18,575 nucleotides of DNA, from positions 1-18,575 of the forward strand of contig JBNKIW010000047.1 of NCBI GenBank assembly GCA_050290865.1. Direction: 5' to 3'. This document shows positions 1 to 6,718 of the stretch, piece after piece; position 1 is the first letter of the stretch, and each line of letters starts with the position of its first letter. This DNA is from JARRLC01 sp050290865. Lineage in GTDB: Bacteria > Pseudomonadota > Alphaproteobacteria > Rhizobiales > Rhodomicrobiaceae. Under the pieces are notes generated by a model that saw nothing but the letters and a program-made list of their open reading frames with translations, had not been told where the DNA came from and made no database searches. Both the position numbers and the translations under genes were made by a program.

Positions 1-117
1 CTGGCCTTTGATGGCAGTTGCCGTTCCGGTTGCGCCGGGGGGCCGCGGGCAGATTCCGTCGAGGACTTACCCGGGGTGCAATTGCGGGTTGTGCCACGGG
101 AGACTTCGGTGTGCAAC
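1..117. other. Left-edge stretch with no supported gene
   Basis: Short open frames exist here on both strands, but none shows a recognisable motif, signal peptide or convincing ribosome binding site. The frame running in from base 1 stays open to about base 170 and could be the tail of a gene outside the window; its translation is not one I recognise. The rest of the 448 bases before the first gene holds a degenerate repeat (118-188) and a decayed vWA gene (229-359). Confidence 0.4.
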
Positions 118-188
118 AAGTCGAGAGGCTGTTTATTGGGGATCAACTGCCGCAATCTCTGGGCAGCGTGAGCGTCGCCTTTTGGAGC
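118..188 (+). repeat. Degenerate 71-bp intergenic repeat, copy 1 of 5
   Basis: This copy aligns without gaps to four others at 4128, 11261, 12326 and 16320. It has the middle anchor CAACTGCCGC at 144-153 and the right anchor TTGGAGC at 182-188. The left anchor is only partly conserved (TCGA at 121-124). By hand count it matches the copy at 11261 at about 43 of 71 positions. It lies upstream of the first caspase-like gene, next to the vWA relic. Function is unknown. Frames through it give a translated F-W-S motif, but no third-position pattern suggests coding. Confidence 0.6.
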
Positions 189-228
189 ATCGCCTCGGTA
201 GGTGGGGCGCCTGTAGGTCGAAATTGCC

Positions 229-359
229 CGAGGCGATGCCGCCCGCGTCCACCTTATCGTTGTTGAAATCCTCGCGTTTCGGGTCCCTCGTCTCGCCGCC
301 GACCGGTCGGCAGGCTGCATTGAGCCCGACACGTCGATCAGGAAGAGGAGATTGGCGCG
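229..359 (-). pseudogene. Decayed vWA-domain (YfbK-like) gene, two fragments
   Basis: Read on the minus strand, 302-359 translates as a hydrophobic strand running into D-V-S-G-S-M (codons 335-318), the MIDAS metal-binding motif of von Willebrand factor A domains. In another frame, 298-229 gives R-E-D-F-N-N-D-K-V-D-A-G (276-241), which resembles the C-terminal DUF3520-type segment of YfbK-family vWA proteins from memory of that family. In an intact protein these parts lie a couple of hundred residues apart. Here they touch and are out of frame, so most of the gene has been deleted and the rest shifted. No start codon or full domain remains. The alternative is chance similarity, but two family motifs in the right order and strand make a relic more likely. 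Confidence 0.5.
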
Positions 360-434
360 CGGGTGGCATTGGGTGTATTCTGACGATGCGCGGCGGTTTG
401 TGTCCGGCGCGGATATTTTTCGGGAATTTGCTTT

Positions 435-440
435 GAGGGG
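435..440 (+). promoter_or_regulatory. Ribosome binding site of first caspase-like gene
   Basis: GAGGGG lies 8 bases before the ATG at 449. This fixes the start directly ahead of a typical signal peptide. I see no convincing -35/-10 pair upstream. Confidence 0.55.
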
Positions 441-448
441 TTGGGGCG

Positions 449-3400
449 ATGCGGCGATTGGCGGCCTGGGGGATATTGGCGGTAGCGGTGCTGGCAGCGG
501 GGGCGATGGCGGCGCGGGCGGGGGAGGCGGTAGGACAGCCGAAACTCATGCTCGACACCGGCGGGCACATGGCGATGATCAGGGACATCGCCTTCACGCC
601 GGACGGGCGGCAGATCGTTTCGGCGTCGGACGACAAGGTCATCCGGGTGTGGGATGTGGCGACGGGGAAGACCTTGCGCACCATCCGCGGCGAGGCGGCG
701 CCGGGGCATGCGGGCAAGGTCTACGCCATGGCGCTGTCGCCGGATGGCAAATGGCTGGCGGCGGGGGGTGTTATGGACCACGTAGAGCGAGAGATCGGCG
801 CCATCCGCCTCTATGACTTCGCCTCCGGCCGCCTGGTGGCGCTGTTGAAGGGGCATGGAAACGTCGTCTTCGGCCTCGCCTTTTCACCCGATGGCCGCCA
901 TTTGATTTCGGGGAGCGGTGGCGGCGACTTCACCGCCATCATCTGGGATGTCGAAACGAAGCGCTTGAAACACCGCCTCAAGGGCCATCGCGACGATACC
1001 TACGCGGTGGGCTTCACTGCCGATGGCGCGCGTGCGGTGACCGGCTCTTATGACCATGATTTGCGGCTGTGGTCGGTGGCGAGTGGGGAGGTGCTAACCA
1101 CCATGACCGGCCATGGCGATAAGGTGGGCAGCCTTGCCGTGGCGCCGGACGGCCGCATCGCCTCGGGGGATTGGTCGGGCGAAATCCGGCTGTGGGACGG
1201 GCGGACGGGCCGGTTCCTCAAGACGCTCGCCCGGCAGAAGACCGATATCGGCAACCTTAGTTTCAGCCCGGATGGGAAGTGGCTGCTGTCAACTTGCGGC
1301 GGGGGCGATATCTCTTGCGCGACCCAACCAGCATATGTGTGGGACACCGCCAGCGGCCTCGCGGCCGTCACCTATCGCGGTCATGACAATGCCGTCATCG
1401 CCACCGCCATCAGCCCCGATGGACGCTGGGCGGCGACCGGCGGGGGCGCCAATCAGGAACTTCACATCTGGGATGTGCAGACCGGCGAGCGCCGCAAGGG
1501 ACCGGATGGCCAGCCTTTGACGCTCGGCGGCAGCGGGCGGCCGGTCTGGGCCGTGGGCGTCTCCGCCGATGGGCGGCGGATCGGGTGGGGGCATTTATGG
1601 AAGCAGTCCAGCCCAACGGATCGCGGCCCACTCGAATATGCCCTGACGCTGCCCGCGGGCGATGCGCCGCTCACCGGGCCGGTAGCTGCTGGTGATGGCG
1701 CCTTTCTCCGCGCCAGGGCGGAACTGAATGACTGGTCGCTCGCGCACCGCAAGGGCGGGCATTATGGCTATGACGCCATCCTCGACATCAAACAGAGCGG
1801 GCGGCTGGTGGCCACCATCGAGCGCGGCCCCACCGATGGCTATGCCCACCGCGCCTACACCTTCACCCCCGACGGCGAGACCGTCATCTCCGGCGCGAGC
1901 AATGGCGTGCTCACCGCCTACGATCGCGCTGGCAACAAACTCGGCGATTTCATCGGCCATGAGGGCGATGTCTGGGCCGTCGCGCCCTCGCCCGATGGCC
2001 GGTACCTCGTCTCCGGCGCCGACGACCAGACGCTACGGCTGTGGAACCTGAAGACCGGCGAGCTGCTCGTCACCCTGTTCCGCGGGCGCGACGGCGAATG
2101 GGTGATGTGGACGCCGCAAGGCTATTACGCCGCCTCCGCGGGGGGCGAGAAACTCATCGGCTGGCACGTCAATCGCGGCCCGGATAAGGCTGCCGATTAT
2201 TTCCCGGCCGGCCAGTTCCGCGGCCAGTACTACCGCCCGGATATCGTCGCCCTGACGGCGCAACTTGGCAACGAAACGCGCGCCATCGTCCGCGCCAATG
2301 AGGAGGCCGGGCGCCGCCAGGCAGACGCTATCAAGGACCAGCTCCCGCCGGTGGTCACCATCACTGCACCTGCGAACGACAGCACCTTCTCGGGCGACAG
2401 CATCACTGTCCGTTATGAGGTTCGCTCACCCTCCGATCTGCCCGTCACCCGCGTGCGCGCGCTGATCGACGGCCGGCCGGTGCCTGGCGCCGAAACCAAG
2501 GGCTTCGTGCCCGTGCGCGCCGACGCCGAGACCTCGGGCAAGCTCGACGTGACCGTGCCAAGCCGCGACGTCACCCTGTCGCTCATCGCCGAGACCGGCC
2601 GTGCAACGAGCGTGCCCGCCGCCATCCGGCTGACCTGGAAGGGCGCCGCTCCAATGACAGGCGACGATCTGCGCAAGCCGGTGCTCTACGCCCTTGTCGC
2701 CGGCGTGAGCAGCTTCAAGGACGGTCGTATCAGCCCCCTCGCCTGGGCTGACGTCGACGCCCGGGATTTCGCCAAAGCCTTGGAGCCTCAAAAAGGCGGC
2801 CTTTATCGCGATGTGCAGATCAAGCTGCTGGTCGAGGCGGAAGCCACACGCGGCGCCATCGTCGATGGCTTCGAATGGCTGAAGCGCAGTGTCTCGCAGG
2901 GCGATGTCGGCGTCGTCTTCCTCTCCGGCCACGGTGCTACAGACGCCAGCAACAACTATTATTACGTGCCGCACGACGCTGAGCTCGACGCCGATGCCGG
3001 GCTGTTTCTGCCCAAACGCTCCACCGCCATCCCGGACTCGGAAATCCTGCACACGCTGAAATCGCTGCGCGGCCACGCGCTGTTCTTCTTCGACACCTGC
3101 CATGCGGGCCGCGCCTCGGGTGTGCGGCTGAAGGGGCAGGTGGACCTGCGCCCCTTCGTCAACGAGCTGCGCTCGGCGCAGAACGGCGTCATCGTGCTGG
3201 CGAGTTCGGACGGCAGCGAGCTGAGCCAGGAACGCAGCGATTGGAAAAACGGGGCGTTCACCTATGCGCTGAAGGAGGGGCTGGCGGGCAAGGCTGACGT
3301 CGTGGGGGGCGGCGATGGCATCGTCACGGTGGACGAGCTGGGATTGTACGTGAAGGAGCGGGTGAAGGCTTTGACCAGCGGCCAGCAGCATCCGGTGGAG

Positions 3401-3451
3401 ACACGCCCGCAGGAGACACGCAACATTCCGTTTGCGAAGGTGCTGCGCTGA
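449..3451 (+). CDS. Exported WD40-repeat caspase-like protein (peptidase C14)
   Basis: The 1000-residue protein starts with a signal peptide (R-R, then a hydrophobic run, likely cleaved near residue 24 after A-R-A). Residues ~35-545 carry about nine WD40 blades with endings such as I-R-V-W-D, L-H-I-W-D and L-R-L-W-N. They are followed by the G-E-W-V-M-W-T-P-Q-G-Y-Y segment common in bacterial WD40-caspase proteins, then an Ig-like stretch (~630-735). The caspase (C14) fold begins near residue 745. The dyad appears intact: His828 in S-G-H-G and Cys884 in D-T-C-H-A-G. By family knowledge this is a cysteine protease with a propeller for protein contacts; the substrate is unknown, and the signal peptide implies action outside the cytoplasm. 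The WD40 part is nearly duplicated in the minus-strand gene ending at 12581, but the caspase part is not. The start is supported by GAGGGG at 435-440. Confidence 0.93.
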   Translation: MRRLAAWGILAVAVLAAGAMAARAGEAVGQPKLMLDTGGHMAMIRDIAFTPDGRQIVSASDDKVIRVWDVATGKTLRTIRGEAAPGHAGKVYAMALSPDGKWLAAGGVMDHVEREIGAIRLYDFASGRLVALLKGHGNVVFGLAFSPDGRHLISGSGGGDFTAIIWDVETKRLKHRLKGHRDDTYAVGFTADGARAVTGSYDHDLRLWSVASGEVLTTMTGHGDKVGSLAVAPDGRIASGDWSGEIRLWDGRTGRFLKTLARQKTDIGNLSFSPDGKWLLSTCGGGDISCATQPAYVWDTASGLAAVTYRGHDNAVIATAISPDGRWAATGGGANQELHIWDVQTGERRKGPDGQPLTLGGSGRPVWAVGVSADGRRIGWGHLWKQSSPTDRGPLEYALTLPAGDAPLTGPVAAGDGAFLRARAELNDWSLAHRKGGHYGYDAILDIKQSGRLVATIERGPTDGYAHRAYTFTPDGETVISGASNGVLTAYDRAGNKLGDFIGHEGDVWAVAPSPDGRYLVSGADDQTLRLWNLKTGELLVTLFRGRDGEWVMWTPQGYYAASAGGEKLIGWHVNRGPDKAADYFPAGQFRGQYYRPDIVALTAQLGNETRAIVRANEEAGRRQADAIKDQLPPVVTITAPANDSTFSGDSITVRYEVRSPSDLPVTRVRALIDGRPVPGAETKGFVPVRADAETSGKLDVTVPSRDVTLSLIAETGRATSVPAAIRLTWKGAAPMTGDDLRKPVLYALVAGVSSFKDGRISPLAWADVDARDFAKALEPQKGGLYRDVQIKLLVEAEATRGAIVDGFEWLKRSVSQGDVGVVFLSGHGATDASNNYYYVPHDAELDADAGLFLPKRSTAIPDSEILHTLKSLRGHALFFFDTCHAGRASGVRLKGQVDLRPFVNELRSAQNGVIVLASSDGSELSQERSDWKNGAFTYALKEGLAGKADVVGGGDGIVTVDELGLYVKERVKALTSGQQHPVETRPQETRNIPFAKVLR
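548..2251 (+). repeat. Inverted-repeat arm 1: WD40 block
   Basis: This segment, from M-L-D-T-G-G-H to R-P-D-I-V-A in the first caspase-like gene, is a close match to the reverse complement of 13745-15433. The longest exact run I found is 51 bp (1393-1443). Similarity stops at both edges: upstream this gene has only a signal peptide where the other has a PDZ domain, and downstream the two caspase regions differ. Confidence 0.85.
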
Positions 3452-3777
3452 TGGCGCCTGCGAGAGGGCGTGCCGCGCAGCCGCGCAGAACACGCAGCAG
3501 GAGGCCCACCCGAATACGACGCTGAGGGATGGTAATCCCCGGAAAACCCGCTGGATAGCCAGCGTCTGGCGCGTGAGCGGGAAGGGGCCGGTTCCCCGAT
3601 TTGTAAAGCGCAGGAACAGGTGCCGAACTATACCAGGAATATTAATGATGTAATGCGCAACGTTGGAGCGCCTGCGAGCCGCCCCCGCCGGTCCAGCACG
3701 GATATCAAGAGTGTTGGACACGGAGCGGGGCAAAAACGTCGGGCTTCGCCACGGGCAGACGGCATATGGAGGGCGAA
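3452..3777. other. 326-bp intergenic gap without a supported gene
   Basis: No open frame here has a recognisable motif. Two short inverted repeats are visible: CGCTGG/CCAGCG with a 4-base loop (3549-3564) and GGGG/CCCC with a 6-base loop (3584-3597). Neither is followed by a T-run, so I do not call a terminator. A TTGGAGC at 3663 matches the right anchor of the dispersed 71-bp repeat, but the sequence before it does not align, so I do not count it as a copy. Confidence 0.5.
3768..3773 (+). promoter_or_regulatory. Ribosome binding site deciding the start at 3778
   Basis: GGAGGG sits 4 bases before the ATG at 3778 and overlaps the in-frame ATG at 3766, which itself has no binding site. The 3778 start is therefore preferred. 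Confidence 0.55.
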
Positions 3778-4089
3778 ATGCCCATAGAATACATCGGTCT
3801 CATCATCTGGTTGGGCTTTCTGGCCTTCTCCTGGTTCTATGTGCAAAAGGTCAAGCGTCCGGAGGCAAAGCCGCTTGCTGCCTGGCTCATATTTGTCACC
3901 ACCCTGTCGGCGGCGGTGATCCTGATTTTCGTAAGTCTCAGCTACCTGGCGGCCAGTGTCGGGCTGCTGCCGTTCATCGATCGGCCTCTGGGAGCGGCGC
4001 TGCTCTTGGTCAGCGTGTTCGTGCCGGCTTTTCTATTGGCGCACTGGATGATGAGAAGGCGCCCGTCGCCGGCACCCCCGGTCGATTAG
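3778..4089 (+). CDS. Small three-helix inner-membrane protein, unknown function
   Basis: The 103-residue product is mostly hydrophobic, with three likely membrane helices at about residues 3-22, 35-58 and 70-90. A basic loop (V-K-R-P-E-A-K) separates helices 1 and 2. The C-terminus after helix 3 begins R-R-R and is rich in proline, suggesting it stays in the cytoplasm. I do not recognise the family. I chose the ATG at 3778 (M-P-I-E-Y) over the one at 3766 because GGAGGG lies at the right distance only for the former. It follows the first caspase-like gene on the same strand after 326 bases, too far to assume an operon. A degenerate repeat begins 38 bases after its stop. A role as accessory membrane protein to the caspase is possible but not shown. 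Confidence 0.65.
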   Translation: MPIEYIGLIIWLGFLAFSWFYVQKVKRPEAKPLAAWLIFVTTLSAAVILIFVSLSYLAASVGLLPFIDRPLGAALLLVSVFVPAFLLAHWMMRRRPSPAPPVD

Positions 4090-4127
4090 GCAGGGGGACA
4101 TTCATTGCAGGTCGTGCTCAGGGAACC

Positions 4128-4198
4128 TTTTCGAATGACTGTTGTCGAGGGAGAAGCGACCACTACTTGAGCTTCAAGCGAGCGTCCCCTTTTGGAGC
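4128..4198 (+). repeat. Degenerate 71-bp intergenic repeat, copy 2 of 5
   Basis: The left anchor TTTTCGAATGAC (4128-4139) is identical to that of the copy at 16320, and TTGGAGC (4192-4198) follows at exactly the same distance. The middle CAACTGCCGC anchor is poorly kept. It lies between the small membrane protein and the convergent histidine kinase, in a 262-bp gap where I see nothing else. Confidence 0.6.
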
Positions 4199-4351
4199 TT
4201 TTCCGCAGTTGGCCTAGTGACCGTGAACTGCGCATCCTGACCCGCTGCGGACCTTTATACTGGTCAGTTTGATAGATCGGCGGCGATGTTCTGTCACCAT
4301 CAGCGCTTCCACCCAAGCCGCCTCCGATGCGGGGTGGGCTGCCGCCGCTGG

Positions 4352-6718
4352 TCAGTGGGGCTCAGGAACCAGCGCATTCAGGATCGCCGGGTAGTCGAAA
4401 TCTTCTGCAAGGCGGGACAGCGCATTTCCGAGTTCCGCGTCGGCTTCGCTGATGCGCCGGATGATGGCCGTTATGCGTTCGCTGTCCAGGCTTTCCAGGG
4501 CATCCTTGAGTTCACTGCGCGTTGCGACGCTCAACACGGCCAGCATCGCGGGCCTCAAAACGGCGGGGGTGGCGCTCGCTGCGGGCTCCGAACGATAGAC
4601 GTATTTCATGCCCAATTGCCGCGCCAGACAGTCACAAATCTCAGAAAACCTGTAGGGTTTGCCAACAAAGTCATCTATGCCGGCATCTCGCATTTCCCGT
4701 TGCTGCCCGTGGGGAGCCACAGCAACCATCTTCACGGCCCGGCCGCCTGGCAACTGCCGAATGCACCGGGCGGCCTGCTGACAATCCATGAGCTGCATCG
4801 GCCCATCCATCCAAATGAGATGCGGGTGCCAGTCCTGAAAAATGCTCACGCAACTGTCGCTGTTCGCAGCAGCCTTCACATCAAGGCCGATCTTGCTCAT
4901 CAGTGCACTGAGCAGCAACTGGCTCTCATGCTGATCGCTGGCGATCAGTATTCGGTAGCTGGGCTCGCCGGACGCAAGTCCCATCACCTCTCCGGCCTGA
5001 TCCTCACCTTTCAGGCCGCCGGTTCCAGCTTCAGCAACAGCCTCTACTGGCAGTTCGATGCGGAAGATGGCCCCCTTGCCCCCTGCGCTTTCGACGCTGA
5101 GTGTGCCGCCCATCAACTGCACGTACTGGCGCGCGATGGCCAGACCCAGCCCGCTACCCCTCTGCGTGCCGGCTTTCGCCAACTGGACGAAGGGCTGGAA
5201 CAGGCGCTTCTGCTCCTCTGGCGTGATGCCGGGACCGGTATCCTCGACCTCTACCACCAGATGATCCGGGGCGTCAGGCCTTGCGCCCACGCAGATGACA
5301 ACTCCGCCTTCGCTGGTGAATTTCACCGCATTGTCAACGAGCTTGGCCAGCACCTGGCGCAGGCGTGCCGCATCCCCCTTGATGCAGCGGGGAAATGCCG
5401 AGACCTCTTCAAGCTCCAGCCGCAAGCCCTTCCTCCCGGCACGGAGCCCCATCATGCTTGCAACCTCGCCCACCAGGCTGCCGAAGTCGAGTGGAGCACG
5501 TTCTAGTTGCACGCCCCCCGCTTCGATCTTGGCCATTTCCAGGACGTCGTTGATCATGTTCAGCAAATGTTCGCCATTGCGGCTGACGATGTCGAGGTTC
5601 TCCCGCTGGCTCTCCGAGAGGTTCGGGTCATCTCGCACCATGCTGGAGAAGCCGAGAATGGCATGCAACGGGGTGCGCAACTGGTGGCTCATGTTCGTCA
5701 GGAAAGCGGTCTTGGCTATGCTCGCCGCTTCTGCCGCGTCGCGTTCCAGGCGCAGTTCCGCTGTGCGTTGCTGAACCGTTTCCTCCAGTTCGTTCCGGTA
5801 GCGCCAGAGATCTTCTTCTACGGCGCGGCGTTTGGTGATGTCGGTGATCGCGGCAACGTAATTCGTGACGGTACCGTCCGAATCTTTAACGGCGGAGATA
5901 GCGAGACGCACTGGAAAGGCTTCGCCATTCTTGCGGTTAATGTTGATTTCGCCTTCCCATGCGCCGGTGTTTCTGATGCTCCCGGCCATCGCGGCACAAG
6001 CAGAATCTGCGCTGTGACGGTCAGATTGGAGAAAGTGGGCGGGTCTGCCACGAACTTCCTCTGCGCTATACCCGGTCATGCTGACGAAGGCTTGGTTGGC
6101 CTTCAGGATCACCCCCTTGGCGTCGGTGACCAGCAAGCCTTCCAGAGACTGGAAAGCCGTGGCGGCGATGCGCAACTCGGCTTCCGTCTGCTTCAGTTTG
6201 GTGACATCGGCCAGCGCAACACGCAGCACGGGGGGCGCATCCAAAGCGTCCCGGCGCAAGCAGTCGAGGTGGGCAAAAAACGTGGAGCCGCCGGCGGCCG
6301 TCATCTCCAGATCGCAGCCGTGTTTCTCAGCTTCGCCATGTTCCATCATGTTCGAAAACAGGCGGTGCCAGCGGTCTTTGTCTTGATCGGAAACAAACGC
6401 CGAAAAACGGCGGTTTATCAATTTGCTGCGGTCGACACCAAGCAGTGCAGCGGCGCCCAGATTGATTTCGGCAATCTCACCTTCGCGGTTGACTGTGATG
6501 TAGCCGAGGGGGGCAAATTCATAGAGATCAACATACCGGTCGCGCATCTCCTCCATCAGTACGTGAGCCTGGCGCAACTCCTCGTTCTGCATTTCCAATT
6601 CGATCTGGTGCACCTGAAGTTCGTGCACAAGTTCCCCGGCCGGGCGGTCCGTGGTGTCCGCCTTCGGCTTCTGCTGAAGCTGCTTCTCCGCTTTGGCACG
6701 AAGCGAGCCGTCATCCAT
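4352..6718 (-). CDS. Soluble PAS-PAS hybrid sensor histidine kinase
   Basis: The 788-residue protein has an N-terminal coiled region (~25-60), PAS domains at ~60-175 and ~180-300, a short coil, then a HisKA helix with His345 in M-S-H-Q-L-R-T-P-L. The usual H-E-L-R-T has Gln in place of Glu. The ATPase domain shows D-N-A-V-K-F, E-D-T-G-P-G and G-S-G-L-G-L. A receiver domain (~585-705) keeps the phospho-acceptor Asp638 (W-M-D) and Lys687 (G-K-P), but one of the paired N-terminal acidic residues and the usual Thr are replaced. A ~75-residue helical tail follows. There is no membrane segment or signal peptide, so it should sense in the cytoplasm. The ATG follows the TGA of the CheB-CheR-PAS gene directly, with GGAGGAGG (6734-6727) 8 bases ahead, so translation is probably coupled. 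No separate response regulator is nearby. Confidence 0.93.
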   Translation of the reverse strand: MDDGSLRAKAEKQLQQKPKADTTDRPAGELVHELQVHQIELEMQNEELRQAHVLMEEMRDRYVDLYEFAPLGYITVNREGEIAEINLGAAALLGVDRSKLINRRFSAFVSDQDKDRWHRLFSNMMEHGEAEKHGCDLEMTAAGGSTFFAHLDCLRRDALDAPPVLRVALADVTKLKQTEAELRIAATAFQSLEGLLVTDAKGVILKANQAFVSMTGYSAEEVRGRPAHFLQSDRHSADSACAAMAGSIRNTGAWEGEININRKNGEAFPVRLAISAVKDSDGTVTNYVAAITDITKRRAVEEDLWRYRNELEETVQQRTAELRLERDAAEAASIAKTAFLTNMSHQLRTPLHAILGFSSMVRDDPNLSESQRENLDIVSRNGEHLLNMINDVLEMAKIEAGGVQLERAPLDFGSLVGEVASMMGLRAGRKGLRLELEEVSAFPRCIKGDAARLRQVLAKLVDNAVKFTSEGGVVICVGARPDAPDHLVVEVEDTGPGITPEEQKRLFQPFVQLAKAGTQRGSGLGLAIARQYVQLMGGTLSVESAGGKGAIFRIELPVEAVAEAGTGGLKGEDQAGEVMGLASGEPSYRILIASDQHESQLLLSALMSKIGLDVKAAANSDSCVSIFQDWHPHLIWMDGPMQLMDCQQAARCIRQLPGGRAVKMVAVAPHGQQREMRDAGIDDFVGKPYRFSEICDCLARQLGMKYVYRSEPAASATPAVLRPAMLAVLSVATRSELKDALESLDSERITAIIRRISEADAELGNALSRLAEDFDYPAILNALVPEPH

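Noticed and set aside
133..717. A 194-codon minus-strand frame spanning the vWA relic and the start of the first caspase gene
   Set aside because: Only the 229-298 part resembles a known protein; the rest is antisense to the signal peptide and first WD40 blade, so the frame as a whole is not a gene.
3599..3669. A possible sixth repeat copy ending in TTGGAGC at 3663
   Set aside because: Only the 7-bp right anchor fits; the 64 bases before it match at roughly chance level.
2426..3733. A 435-codon minus-strand frame opposite the first caspase domain
   Set aside because: It is antisense to clear caspase motifs and its own translation has no recognisable feature.
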